NCBI RefSeq assembly: GCF_002288065.1
Contig: NZ_CP016773.1
Coordinates: forward strand, 124,001-188,000
Origin: Candidatus Planktophila sulfonica
GTDB taxonomy: Bacteria > Actinomycetota > Actinomycetes > Nanopelagicales > Nanopelagicaceae
DNA: 64,000 bases
Reading direction: 5' to 3'
The notes under the pieces were generated by a model. It saw only the letters and a program-made list of their open reading frames with translations. It did no database searches and was not told the origin of the DNA. Of this stretch, positions 28,292-36,562 are shown piece by piece. Position numbers and translations under genes: made by a program. Within the stretch, counting starts at the first letter, position 1, and each line of letters opens with the position of its first letter.

Positions 28292-28732
28292 ATGGTGCGC
28301 AGATCCTCTGGAAGAAGGAAGAGTTACCGTTCACGTAACTTAAACTTCAACCGTAACCAAGGATCTGGGCGCACATTCGCAGTTGCCGCAATCTTCTTTA
28401 TGTTGGCGCTCTTTCTCGCCCCACCAATTAAGAGTTACTTTGTTCAGCGTGCGCAGATAAGCGCTCTTCAATCTCAACTCAAGAGCGATAACGCTGCTCT
28501 CGTGGCTGCTCGCAAAGAGTTAACGCTCTGGCAAGATCCTGATTACATCAAATCTCAAGCACGCGAACGCCTGCACTTTGTGATGCCAGGTGAACGTCAA
28601 TACATCGTTACTGGTACTGATGGAACTACTTCCGACGAAGCAGCTCAGACAGATGTTGTAACCAATCTTCCTGAAGGACAACCTTGGTACACACGCATGA
28701 TTGCATCCATTACTGAAGCAGGAAAAGCATGA
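28292..28732 (+). CDS. ftsB: FtsB/DivIC-type septum formation initiator
   Basis: A 146-residue bitopic membrane protein. A basic N-terminus (RRSSGRRKSYRSRNLNFNRNQ) is followed by one membrane helix at about residues 30-48. An extracellular coiled coil follows (ISALQSQLKSDNAALVAARKELTLWQDPDYIKSQARERL). The last phrase, WQDPDYI-x-x-QARERL, is a family hallmark. FtsB joins FtsL and FtsQ to activate septal peptidoglycan synthesis. It is eight bases after eno and overlaps the DUF501 gene by four. Confidence 0.9.
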   Translation: MVRRSSGRRKSYRSRNLNFNRNQGSGRTFAVAAIFFMLALFLAPPIKSYFVQRAQISALQSQLKSDNAALVAARKELTLWQDPDYIKSQARERLHFVMPGERQYIVTGTDGTTSDEAAQTDVVTNLPEGQPWYTRMIASITEAGKA

Positions 28733-29229
28733 GTATTGAGAGTCGTAAAGCCACCGAAGAAGATCTCAAAGTTATTGAGAACCAATTGGGTCGCACACCT
28801 CGCGATGTCCATGCGATTTCATATCGCTGCCCATGCGGAAAGCCTGCGGTAGTTGAAACACCACCACGTCTTTCTAATGGCGAACCTTTCCCAACCTTCT
28901 ATTACGCAACCTGCCCACGTTTAACTGCAGCTATTTCCACCCTTGAAACAACAGGGATGATGGAAGAGATGACCAAGCGCCTTGAGACAGATGCTGAACT
29001 AGCTGGCGCATATGCCGCAGCTCATGATGATTACATCGCAGCTCGATCAGCGCTCAAGATTGAAGTTCCTGAAGTTGAAAACATCTCTGCGGGTGGAATG
29101 CCTAACCGCGTGAAATGTCTGCACTCTCTCATCGCGCATTCACTCTCTGCAGGTCCCGGAGTTAATCCACTTGGCGATGAAGCACTCGCTGAACTTCCTG
29201 AATGGTGGAAGCACCTGCAATGCGAGTAA
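28729..29229 (+). CDS. DUF501 family protein
   Basis: A 166-residue soluble protein of a family with no established function. It shows the conserved N-terminal IENQLGRTPRDVHAISYRCPCGKPAVVETPPRL, the TFYYATCPRLTAAISTLE core, and the C-terminal GMPNRVKCLHSLIAHSLSAGPGVNPLGDEAL. Several cysteines and a histidine (CPCG, CP, KCLH) could bind metal. It is fixed between ftsB and ppx in Actinobacteria (Rv1024-Rv1025-Rv1026). Confidence 0.9.
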   Translation: MSIESRKATEEDLKVIENQLGRTPRDVHAISYRCPCGKPAVVETPPRLSNGEPFPTFYYATCPRLTAAISTLETTGMMEEMTKRLETDAELAGAYAAAHDDYIAARSALKIEVPEVENISAGGMPNRVKCLHSLIAHSLSAGPGVNPLGDEALAELPEWWKHLQCE

Positions 29230-29233
29230 ACAC

Positions 29234-30142
29234 ATGCGAGTAGCAGCCATCGATTGCGGCACCAACTCAATTCGTCTTCTGATTGCAGATGTCGATGGCA
29301 CTAACTTCCGCGAAATCGTTCGCGAGATGGAAGTTGTTCGCCTAGGACAAGGTGTTGATAAGACAGGTCAATTCCATCCTGATGCAATTGCTCGCACTCT
29401 CGCAGCCGTTGATAAGTACGCGCTCGAGATTGCAAAGCGTGGAGTTGAAAAGATTCGCTTTTGCGCAACCAGCGCTACTCGTGATGCAACCAACCGCGAT
29501 CTCTTTATAAATGGCGTCAAAGAACGTCTTGGCATCGAACCTGAAGTAATTCCGGGAGAAGTAGAAGCTGCGCTTTCTTTCCAAGGGGCAACAAAAGATT
29601 TCGATAAAGCTGACGGTCCATTCCTGGTCATCGATATCGGTGGCGGGTCAACTGAATTCGTATTCGGTACCGACCACGTTGAATTCGCCAAGAGTATGAA
29701 TATCGGATGCGTGCGTATGTCTGAACGCCACTTCACTGGTGGAGATGCTGACCCTGGCCAAATCGCTGCAGCGATTGAAGATATTGATGAAGCAATTAAG
29801 CAGGCAGGCAAAGTCGTTCCCATTACTCAAGCGAAGACTTTGATTGCAGTTGCAGGTACTGCCACAACTGTTGCTGCAGCTGGCCTTGATCTACCTGCCT
29901 ATGACCGTTATGCCATCCACCTTTCACGCATCTCTGCAGAGAAGGTTCATGCCATATCAAAGAAGTTCCTTGCAATGAAGCGCGAAGACCGCGAAGCACT
30001 TGGCTATATGCACCCAGGTCGCGTCGATGTAATTGGTGCAGGTTCACTTGTTCTTTCGCGCATCATGCTGGCCACCGGCGCTACCGAATTCGTTGCATCT
30101 GAATCTGACATTCTCGATGGAATGGCTTGGTCGCTTGTATAA
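29234..30142 (+). CDS. ppx: Exopolyphosphatase / Ppx-GppA phosphatase
   Basis: A 302-residue member of the actin-like ASKHA phosphatases, of the short actinobacterial type. Phosphate-loop motifs are RVAAIDCGTNSIRLLIADVD and FLVIDIGGGSTEFVFG, and ATSATRDATNR lies between them. It should hydrolyse polyphosphate or (p)ppGpp-type nucleotides; which cannot be told from sequence. ATG 29234 is chosen because the family motif begins immediately after it. The 3' end overlaps the uracil-DNA glycosylase gene by 26 bases if the latter starts at 30117. Confidence 0.92.
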   Translation: MRVAAIDCGTNSIRLLIADVDGTNFREIVREMEVVRLGQGVDKTGQFHPDAIARTLAAVDKYALEIAKRGVEKIRFCATSATRDATNRDLFINGVKERLGIEPEVIPGEVEAALSFQGATKDFDKADGPFLVIDIGGGSTEFVFGTDHVEFAKSMNIGCVRMSERHFTGGDADPGQIAAAIEDIDEAIKQAGKVVPITQAKTLIAVAGTATTVAAAGLDLPAYDRYAIHLSRISAEKVHAISKKFLAMKREDREALGYMHPGRVDVIGAGSLVLSRIMLATGATEFVASESDILDGMAWSLV

Positions 30143-30830
30143 GTCGATCGAACTTCTCGATAAGGCGATTATTAAATGCCATCAATGTCCACGGTTAGTC
30201 GAGTGGCGAGAAGAAGTAGCTGTAACAAAACGCAAGGCGTACGAGAACGAGAAATACTGGGGTAAACCAGTTCCAGGATTTGGTTCAAGTAAACCAAAGA
30301 TGCTCATTGTCGGTTTAGCTCCTGGTGCTCATGGCGCAAACAGAACAGGTCGAATCTTCACTGGTGATTCATCAGGTGATTGGCTCTACGGTTCCCTTCA
30401 TCGCATTGGTATTGCAAAGATTGCGACTTCAACTTCTCGTGATGATGGTCAAGAGTTACGAGATACACGCATCTCAATGGCAGTTCGTTGCGCGCCCCCA
30501 GAGAACAAACCCACAACTGAAGAACGTGATGCGTGCGCACCATTCTTTGAAAATGAGTTAGAACTTATTGCTCCCACCGTACGTTCTTTTGTTGCGCTCG
30601 GAAGCTTTGGTTGGCAGGTACTTATCAAATCTCTCAAAACCCAAGGTCATAAAGTCCCTGCTGAAAAATTTGGCCATGGATCGACGATCAAGTATTCACA
30701 CGATGGCGTTAACTATTTAATTGTTGGTAGTTACCACCCAAGCCAGCAGAACACATTCACTGGCAAACTCACCAAACCAATGTTGGATTCAGTACTGAAA
30801 AAAGCAGCTAAGTTCGCGGGAATTCTCTAA
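30117..30830 (+). CDS. Uracil-DNA glycosylase, UDGb (family 5)
   Basis: A 237-residue Fe-S uracil-DNA glycosylase of base-excision repair. CHQCPRLVEWREEVA supplies the first cluster cysteines. KMLIVGLAPGAHGANRTGRIFTGDSSGDWL is the family 5 motif, with Ala-rich GLAPGAHG replacing the Asp of other families. The C-terminal motif GSYHPSQQNTFTGKL provides the His. Further cluster cysteines are CAP and the MAVRC region. ATG 30117 is used; TTG 30135 would give a more compact N-terminus. The gene is translationally nested in the end of ppx. Confidence 0.9.
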   Translation: MEWLGRLYKSIELLDKAIIKCHQCPRLVEWREEVAVTKRKAYENEKYWGKPVPGFGSSKPKMLIVGLAPGAHGANRTGRIFTGDSSGDWLYGSLHRIGIAKIATSTSRDDGQELRDTRISMAVRCAPPENKPTTEERDACAPFFENELELIAPTVRSFVALGSFGWQVLIKSLKTQGHKVPAEKFGHGSTIKYSHDGVNYLIVGSYHPSQQNTFTGKLTKPMLDSVLKKAAKFAGIL

Positions 30831-30861
30831 CTTTTCACCTAGTAGACTTTCGCCTCTATTG

Positions 30862-30934
30862 GCCCCCATAGTCCAATGGCAGAGACAGAGGACTTAAAAT
30901 CCTTCCAGTGTCGGTTCGAGTCCGACTGGGGGCA
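30862..30934 (+). tRNA. tRNA with anticodon UAA (Leu) but a short, class I-type variable region
   Basis: The 73-base cloverleaf has acceptor GCCCCCA/TGGGGGC with discriminator A. A three-pair D-stem GTC/GAC is followed by anticodon stem GAGGA/TCCTT around CTTAAAA, anticodon TAA at 30895-30897. The variable region is only five bases (CCAGT). The T-arm is GTCGG-TTCGAGT-CCGAC. CCA is not encoded. Leucine tRNAs normally carry a long variable arm, so identity by anticodon and A73 says Leu while architecture says class I. TAGACT at 30843-30848 could be the -10 element. Confidence 0.85.
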
Positions 30935-30971
30935 CAGTTCACACCCTTTTCTAAAACACTACGCTCACTAA

Positions 30972-30993
30972 AAAGTGGAAATTTCCCCACTTT
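30972..30993 (+). terminator. Hairpin downstream of the UAA tRNA
   Basis: AAAGTGG and CCACTTT form a seven-pair stem with an eight-base loop, 38 bases after the tRNA. The following bases TTTGCCGTATTTT are only partly U-rich. It could end the tRNA transcript or sit in the leader of the downstream membrane-protein gene. Confidence 0.4.
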
Positions 30994-31051
30994 GCCGTAT
31001 TTTAGGAAGCGTACGGAGAGACTTTCTTCGCACATATATAAGGAGAAATTA

Positions 31052-31783
31052 ATGCGCAGTTCTAACCCAGTCCTTACCGGCCGCGGTTTCGCTCGTATCA
31101 AAGAAAGCACCACTCAGGTTCAAGATCTCAATACGCTCGAGAGCCGCCCAACATCTGCACCAATGTCTATCGACGATGTCGTCATTAAGACAGCAGGACT
31201 CTTTGCGGTCCTCGTTGCAGTCGGAACCTTTGCATGGCGGGCAAATAGCCCTGGCCTTGCACTCATTGGTTTCATCGGTGGATTCATTCTCGCGATGGTC
31301 AATTCATTTTCTAAGAAGGTTCGCCCAGCTCTTGTCATTGCATACGCTGCTTGCCAAGGTCTAGCGCTCGGAACAATCAGCGCACTTTATGAAGCGCAGT
31401 ACAACGGCATCGTAAGCCAGGCCGTCATCGGTACAGCTTGTGCATTCGGTGGAGTACTTCTTGCATACCGCAGCGGAAAGATTCGTGTAACTCCAAAGTT
31501 CACACGCATCATGATGGGCTCACTCATCGGTTACTTTGTCTTTGCTCTCATCACAATGTTCACAGGTCGCCCAACAGGCGGACTTGGATTCCTTATTGCA
31601 GTTGCTGCAGTAGGACTTGCAACAATGTTTATCGTGATGGATCTAGATCAGATTGAAAAGGCAGTTGCTGCACGCGTTCCTCAAGAAGAGTCATGGCGTA
31701 TGGCATTTGGTCTTATGGTCACACTCGTATGGCTCTACCTCGAAGTCTTGAGACTGATCTCAATTCTCCGTAGCGACGACTAA
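31052..31783 (+). CDS. Bax inhibitor-1/YccA-family membrane protein
   Basis: A 243-residue protein with seven predicted membrane helices after a polar N-terminus (RSSNPVLTGRGFARI, typical of the actinobacterial family). The segments QGLALGTISALYEAQYNGIVSQAVIGT and the C-terminal MDLDQIEKAVAARVPQEESWRMAFGLMVTLVWLYLEVLRL are hallmarks of the family. The native role in bacteria is uncertain; related BsYetJ is a pH-sensitive calcium leak channel. AAGGAGA directly precedes the ATG at 31052. A strong terminator lies just past its stop. Confidence 0.9.
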   Translation: MRSSNPVLTGRGFARIKESTTQVQDLNTLESRPTSAPMSIDDVVIKTAGLFAVLVAVGTFAWRANSPGLALIGFIGGFILAMVNSFSKKVRPALVIAYAACQGLALGTISALYEAQYNGIVSQAVIGTACAFGGVLLAYRSGKIRVTPKFTRIMMGSLIGYFVFALITMFTGRPTGGLGFLIAVAAVGLATMFIVMDLDQIEKAVAARVPQEESWRMAFGLMVTLVWLYLEVLRLISILRSDD

Positions 31784-31787
31784 TTAA

Positions 31788-33044
31788 TTAACGGCTAGAT
31801 TGCCCGAGATGCGAAGCCCGCGTCTCGGGCAATTTTGTTGATACCAGCACTGCGAAGAGCATTAAAGCCGCGCTGACTAAGAACGCTGGTCTGTAGCCGT
31901 AACCATCAGCGATGGCACCAAGAATTACAGGAGCCACCATTGCACCGGCATCACCTGACATCTGGAATAAGCCAATTACTTGTCCGCCCTTTCCTTCAAG
32001 AACATCTCCAACAATGGCCGATGGAGTTGTAGAAATAAATGCGCCACCAAAGCCAACAATCACACTTGCTGCAATGAACATCCATGGCTCGGTTGTGAAG
32101 GCGATTGCGACGATAAAGAGCGTGATGAATGAGGTTCCAATAACAGCTGAATAGCGACGGCCATTGATATCCGAAAGCTTGCCGGCCTTAAGCAGTAGCA
32201 GGCCGTTGATAATTGTTGTGATTGTAAATCCAAGGCCCATAAAGCTCGGGCTCACTTTTATCTCTTCCACCATGAAGAGCGGCAAGATTGATCTGCTCAT
32301 TCCAAATAGCACCCAAGAGGTGCAGAAAGAGATGATGAGCGCACTGCGGTAAGGCTTGATTGCAAGAGCGGATTTAACTGTGATGGTTTCGCGCTCTTGT
32401 TGCGCAGTTGGTTTAGCAGCAAGAGTGGAATTGCGAAGTAATACGGCGCCCGATGCGCTGGCCGCAATAAGCAAGAATCCATAAATGATGAGTGGTGCAC
32501 GGAGTGAGAATCCTGAAAGCGCACCACCCACTACAGGACCAGCCATCATTCCAATGAGAAATGAGCCGTTATAGAGCGACTGTGCTCGTGCGCGATGGTC
32601 ATCATCGACTGCGCGGAGCAAGATAGAACCGGCTGCCACAGAGAACATAGACGAACCAAAGCCGCCTACTGCGCGGAAGATAAGAAGCTGTTCGTAGTTC
32701 TGTGCAAGGCCTGCTGCAAATGAAGTGAGAGATACAAAGCCGATTCCGAATGAATAAACGAGACGTTCACCGAAGTGGTCGACAAGTTTTCCAGAGATCA
32801 AACCTGTCGCAAATCGTGCAAATGCAAAGGTTGCAAGAATCGCTCCCACTTGCGCATTGCTCACTCCGAATGAGCGAGCAAAGAGCGGCAAGGTAGGAGA
32901 GATGATTCCGAAACCGACCGCAACAAAGAAAGAAGCGAAGACAAGAACACCAACCTCCCGCGGGAATTCCGCAAAGGGATTAGTGACCTTACTTTTCAAT
33001 TTCTCGCGAGAAGAAGATTGTGGTTGTGGTGCATTTGATGTCAT
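31788..33044 (-). CDS. MFS transporter, drug-efflux-like
   Basis: A 418-residue major facilitator with about twelve membrane helices. After the first helix comes FGVSNAQVGAILATFAFARFATGLISGKLVDHFGERL, the loop 2-3 motif A region. A basic N-terminal tail precedes. The closest types are H+-coupled multidrug or sugar efflux permeases; the substrate cannot be read. It is divergent from an ABC exporter operon with 18 bases between starts, so the two may share regulation. Its last codons contain the terminator hairpin of the converging gene. Confidence 0.88.
   Translation of the reverse strand: MTSNAPQPQSSSREKLKSKVTNPFAEFPREVGVLVFASFFVAVGFGIISPTLPLFARSFGVSNAQVGAILATFAFARFATGLISGKLVDHFGERLVYSFGIGFVSLTSFAAGLAQNYEQLLIFRAVGGFGSSMFSVAAGSILLRAVDDDHRARAQSLYNGSFLIGMMAGPVVGGALSGFSLRAPLIIYGFLLIAASASGAVLLRNSTLAAKPTAQQERETITVKSALAIKPYRSALIISFCTSWVLFGMSRSILPLFMVEEIKVSPSFMGLGFTITTIINGLLLLKAGKLSDINGRRYSAVIGTSFITLFIVAIAFTTEPWMFIAASVIVGFGGAFISTTPSAIVGDVLEGKGGQVIGLFQMSGDAGAMVAPVILGAIADGYGYRPAFLVSAALMLFAVLVSTKLPETRASHLGQSSR
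31799..31837 (+). terminator. Intrinsic terminator of the YccA-like gene, embedded in the MFS 3' coding end
   Basis: ATTGCCCGAGA (31799-31809) and TCTCGGGCAAT (31823-31833) are perfect 11-base inverted repeats around a 13-base loop, followed by TTTG. The hairpin starts 15 bases after the plus-strand stop. On the minus strand it lies inside the final codons of the MFS gene (about GQ and upstream), so one sequence is both terminator and coding. Confidence 0.8.
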
Positions 33045-33062
33045 TAGCGGTAAGTTTAGTGC

Positions 33063-34016
33063 GTGAAATCAGTTATCGCCGAAAACCTTGTAAAGACCTA
33101 TGACAAAGGCAAAGTCCGCGCACTCGATGGACTTAGCCTGGATGTAGAAGAAGGCACCGTATTAAGTGTTTTAGGACCTAATGGCGCAGGTAAGACAACC
33201 GTTGTTCGTATTCTCACAACACTCTTACGCCCAGATTCAGGAAAAGCGAGCGTTGCAGGTATCGATGTCATCAAACATCCTGAAAAGGTCCGCGAAGTAA
33301 TTGGGCTATCTGGTCAATATGCAGCAGTAGATGAAATTCTCACTGGTTATGACAACTTGGTGATGTTCGGAGAGCTGTATCACTTGGGCAAGAAACAATC
33401 AGTTATTCGTGCAAATGAATTACTCGAGCGCTTCTCATTAACTGAAGCTGCAAAGCGCCCCATCAAGACTTATTCAGGTGGAATGCGCCGTCGCCTCGAC
33501 CTTGCTGCATCACTGATTGTGAAACCAAAAGTTCTCTTCCTCGATGAACCCACAACTGGCCTTGATCCTCGCGGTCGCCAAGAGATGTGGGGAGTTATCC
33601 AAGAGCTCGTTAAAGGTGGAGTAACACTTCTATTGACAACTCAATATCTGGAAGAGGCAGATCAACTAGCTGATGAAATCGCTGTTATTGATACCGGCAA
33701 GGTAATTGCTCGCGGTACATCTGATGCGCTCAAGAAGCAGGTTGGCGGCGAACGTCTTGAAGTAGTTGTAGAACAGGCCCATGTTGCAAAGACGATGGAG
33801 ATTGTTGCTGCTGTTAGTGGTCAGAAGCCAGCTCTCGATGAAGGTCTACGTCTGATCTCAGCTCCAGTTTCAACAGGGTCAGCTGCTCTCTTTGAAGTGC
33901 TTAAATCACTAGATACAGCAGGAATCCACGCACTCGATGTGGGTCTCAAGCGCCCATCACTTGATGACGTATTCCTTTCATTGACTGGCCACGTAGCTGA
34001 GGAGAAGAGCGCATGA
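33063..34016 (+). CDS. ABC transporter ATP-binding protein, DrrA-type
   Basis: A 317-residue exporter ATPase. Walker A is LGPNGAGKTTVVRIL, the signature is TYSGGMRRRLDLAASL, and Walker B is VLFLDEPTTGLDPRGR, with TTQYLEEADQLAD as D/H-loop region. The C-terminal domain ending PSLDDVFLSLTG is typical of daunorubicin-resistance (DrrA) ATPases. The start is GTG 33063 with no evident ribosome-binding site, and the mRNA may be leaderless. It overlaps the permease gene by four bases, forming a drug or lipid exporter; substrate unknown. Confidence 0.93.
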   Translation: MKSVIAENLVKTYDKGKVRALDGLSLDVEEGTVLSVLGPNGAGKTTVVRILTTLLRPDSGKASVAGIDVIKHPEKVREVIGLSGQYAAVDEILTGYDNLVMFGELYHLGKKQSVIRANELLERFSLTEAAKRPIKTYSGGMRRRLDLAASLIVKPKVLFLDEPTTGLDPRGRQEMWGVIQELVKGGVTLLLTTQYLEEADQLADEIAVIDTGKVIARGTSDALKKQVGGERLEVVVEQAHVAKTMEIVAAVSGQKPALDEGLRLISAPVSTGSAALFEVLKSLDTAGIHALDVGLKRPSLDDVFLSLTGHVAEEKSA

Positions 34017-34804
34017 CAGCGTTAAATGACATCTACATCATTACTCGTCGTCAGCTTCTACTGCTCACCCGCGTACCTGAAGTTCTCATCTTCTCAACCA
34101 TTCAGCCGGTCATGTTCGTCTTGCTCTTCCGTTATGTATTCGGCGGATCAATCGAGACAGGACAACCTGGGGGATATGTACAGCTCTTGATGCCCGGAAT
34201 CTTTGTGCAGACCGTTGCATTTACTTTGGCCGGAACTGCTTCTGGCCTTGCTGAAGATATGAAGAAGGGGCTAATCGATCGATTCCGATCACTGCCGATT
34301 TCTCAATCCGCGCTCGTTATTGGACGCACACTCGGTGACTCACTTCTTAACATCGTCGTTCTTGCAGTGATGGGTATCGCGGGATATCTCGTTGGATGGC
34401 GTCCATCTGCAGGGCTAGCAAATGTTGCACTGGGATTCTTATTTTTACTCTTCTTCGGTTACGCACTCTCTTGGGTGGGCGTACTTGTAGGGCTGTCAGC
34501 TAAAGATGCGCGCGTTGTGCAGAACGTCAGCTTTATCGTGACATTCCCACTGACATTCCTATCGAATGCATTTGCACCTACAACAGGTATGCCACGTGCT
34601 CTTCAGTACTTTGCAGAGTGGAATCCGGTATCAACAATGGTTGCAGCTTGCCGCGAACTCTTTGGTCTGGAGAATCAATTTGGCGCTACTGCTGGATCAT
34701 TTCCAAGTGAGCACCCATTGACCACTTCACTGATTTATATGGTCATCATCATGGTGATTTTTATTCCGCTCAGCGTTCGCAAGTACCGTAATTACGCTGA
34801 CTAG
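34013..34804 (+). CDS. ABC-2 type permease, DrrB-type
   Basis: The 263-residue partner of the preceding ATPase has six predicted membrane helices. Family features are the amphipathic N-terminus, PVMFVLLFRYVFGGSI, MPGIFVQTVAFTLAGTASGLAEDMKKGLIDRFRSLPISQSALVIGRTLGD and the FPLTFLSNAFAPTTGMP segment before the last helices. It is translationally coupled to the ATPase by a 4-base overlap. Confidence 0.93.
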   Translation: MTALNDIYIITRRQLLLLTRVPEVLIFSTIQPVMFVLLFRYVFGGSIETGQPGGYVQLLMPGIFVQTVAFTLAGTASGLAEDMKKGLIDRFRSLPISQSALVIGRTLGDSLLNIVVLAVMGIAGYLVGWRPSAGLANVALGFLFLLFFGYALSWVGVLVGLSAKDARVVQNVSFIVTFPLTFLSNAFAPTTGMPRALQYFAEWNPVSTMVAACRELFGLENQFGATAGSFPSEHPLTTSLIYMVIIMVIFIPLSVRKYRNYAD

Positions 34805-34813
34805 AAAGAGTAA

Positions 34814-35293
34814 TTAGGCGTAGAACTCTGCTGCTTTAATCTCGACCTTGATTTCGCGACCATTAGGTGCGGTGTATGAAACAGTTGCACCGATTTCAGC
34901 GCCAAGTACAGCTGCACCAAGTGGAGATTTTTCAGAGTAAACATCGAGATCACCTGATGCGATTTCGCGAGAGCCGATTAAGAACTTCATCTCATCTCCT
35001 GCAATTACTGCAGTAACAACCATCCCGGCGCCAACTTTTCCATCGGCGCTTGCAGGTGGTGTTCCAATATGAGCATTCTCGAGCATCTGCTTGAGCTGAC
35101 GGATACGAGCCTCCATCTTTCCTTGCTCATCGCGTGCTGCGTGGTAGCCACCGTTTTCTTTGAGATCACCTTCAGCGCGAGCTGCTTCAATCTTTGCAGT
35201 GATCTCTTTACGACCTTCACCTTCGAGGGTCGCGAGTTCAGCAGCTAAACGATCAGCTGCTTCTTGGGTAAGCCATGTCTGTTGTGAACTCAT
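34814..35293 (-). CDS. greA: Transcription elongation factor GreA
   Basis: A 159-residue protein that stimulates RNA cleavage in backtracked RNA polymerase. The N-terminal coiled coil (DRLAAELATLEGEGRKEITAKIEAARAEGDLKENGGYHAARDEQGKMEARIRQL) carries the acidic tip, and the C-terminal FKBP-like domain ends VSYTAPNGREIKVEI. The tip motif reads GDLKENGGY rather than the common GDLSENAEY; the Asp and Glu are kept. ATG 35293 is used; TTG 35302 is possible. Confidence 0.94.
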   Translation of the reverse strand: MSSQQTWLTQEAADRLAAELATLEGEGRKEITAKIEAARAEGDLKENGGYHAARDEQGKMEARIRQLKQMLENAHIGTPPASADGKVGAGMVVTAVIAGDEMKFLIGSREIASGDLDVYSEKSPLGAAVLGAEIGATVSYTAPNGREIKVEIKAAEFYA

Positions 35294-35317
35294 AGTGGGC
35301 AATCCTAGCGCGCACTT

Positions 35318-35713
35318 TTAAGGGATGAGTCGGCAGCGTTCGATGCCGACATTGACCGCATCAGCACGCGTAGGGATGCTGATTACACGCTGAACATCCT
35401 TGGCGCCGGCTTCGATGGTGTCTTCAATCTGCCCCACTACATTCATATCGAAGTCGCGGGCAGCAAGAGTGCAGATAACTTTCTGCGAACCATCTTCACG
35501 ATAGATTGAATAACGAATTTCTGGGTTACGAGGATCTTGGGTAATAAATGAAATTAACTCACTTCGTAGCGCAGGTTGGGCATGATGAAGTCCTGCCCAT
35601 AAAAGCCACGCTGCTCCTAGAACTGCAGTGACAGCTGCATATCGAACCCAGGTGCGCGCAGGCTTGATTCCATAACGATCATTGAAATCGAATTGGCTCT
35701 TATCCTGCGACAT
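35318..35713 (-). CDS. DUF4307 membrane protein
   Basis: A 131-residue protein with a polar N-terminus (MSQDKSQFDFNDRYG), one membrane helix at about residues 25-43, and an extracytoplasmic domain. The domain includes RYSIYREDGSQKVICTLAARDFDMNVVGQIE. It is an actinobacterial family of unknown role, commonly found near greA and the mycothiol gene mca. It lies 24 bases upstream of greA and is probably co-transcribed with it. Confidence 0.85.
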   Translation of the reverse strand: MSQDKSQFDFNDRYGIKPARTWVRYAAVTAVLGAAWLLWAGLHHAQPALRSELISFITQDPRNPEIRYSIYREDGSQKVICTLAARDFDMNVVGQIEDTIEAGAKDVQRVISIPTRADAVNVGIERCRLIP

Positions 35714-35727
35714 GGGAGAATCTTCTC

Positions 35728-35880
35728 ATGGCTAAAGATGTAGAAGTAGGTGTGGCTGGTTCGCTCACAATGATCGTGCTCTTCACCACGATGACTCTCT
35801 TGCTACGAAATTTCTACAAGCGATTTAAACGTTTCCAAGATAATCCCGCTCCACTTCAGGAGAATGAGGACAGTGACTAA
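35728..35880 (+). CDS. Small single-helix membrane protein (50 aa)
   Basis: ATG 35728 opens 50 codons: MAKDVEVGVAGSLTMIV, then a hydrophobic helix to about residue 26 (LFTTMTLLL), then the basic RNFYKRFKRFQDN and an acidic tail ending ENEDSD. This is a clean N-out or N-in single-pass design, not random coding. It is divergent from DUF4307 by 14 bases and overlaps the SURF1 gene by eight bases, so it is probably translated from the same mRNA. It might be a small partner in cytochrome oxidase biogenesis, but that rests on position only. Confidence 0.6.
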   Translation: MAKDVEVGVAGSLTMIVLFTTMTLLLRNFYKRFKRFQDNPAPLQENEDSD

Positions 35881-36553
35881 AAAGCTCCTACAAGCCTTTA
35901 CTGTGCTTGTACTTGCCTCCATCTTTATCGGACTTGGCATCTGGCAATTACAGAGAGCCCAAGAGATGGATGATCAGAAGAAAGTCTTGGTCGATACAAC
36001 TATTTATCCTCTGGCGCAGAAGGCAACACCCACCGGAACTATCCCGCCTGAAAGCATTGCCAAGCTAGTAACTACCGAAGGCCATTACATCGCAACCTAT
36101 AAGGCACCTAATCAGAAAGATGGATCAGGCAAGGTTGCTGACTGGGAAGTCGCCCTGCTGGAAAAAGATGGCGAGAACGCAATTCTGGTGGTGCGCGGAT
36201 TATGGGCCGATCGTTTAACCAATCCAGAAATCGTGATGTCTAAACAGATCACCTTGACCGGCACCCTGTTGCCGAAACAGAATGATGACCGCGCAGCAAA
36301 TACTTCAAGCCAACTATCTCGCCTCGATAGTTCAATACTTGTCTCTTCATACCCCGGACAGCTCTACGACGGCTTCATCCTTGCCACCAATGAAGTTGTC
36401 GACGGCCAGAAAGTTGATCGCGTAAGAATCTCTGCCCCTGAACTCACATCGGGAGTCCCTGGCTATTATTGGCAACATATTTCCTACGTAGTTGTCTGGT
36501 GGTTTATGGCGCTTCTCGTTCTTTGGGCGCCTTTCTACCGTCGCAAGGATTAG
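35873..36553 (+). CDS. SURF1-family protein, cytochrome oxidase assembly
   Basis: A 226-residue protein with an N-terminal and a C-terminal membrane helix around an extracytoplasmic domain, the SURF1 layout. Typical are the first helix ending LGIWQLQRAQEMDDQK, the beta-rich loop with VVRGLWAD, and GYYWQHISYVVVWWFMALLVLWAPFYRRK. SURF1 helps insert haem a into subunit I. GTG 35873 lies ten bases after AGGAG; ATG 35864 abuts the ribosome-binding site and is less likely. A CopD-CtaG fusion elsewhere in the window serves the same oxidase. Confidence 0.88.
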   Translation: MTKKLLQAFTVLVLASIFIGLGIWQLQRAQEMDDQKKVLVDTTIYPLAQKATPTGTIPPESIAKLVTTEGHYIATYKAPNQKDGSGKVADWEVALLEKDGENAILVVRGLWADRLTNPEIVMSKQITLTGTLLPKQNDDRAANTSSQLSRLDSSILVSSYPGQLYDGFILATNEVVDGQKVDRVRISAPELTSGVPGYYWQHISYVVVWWFMALLVLWAPFYRRKD

Positions 36554-36562
36554 GCTGTACTC

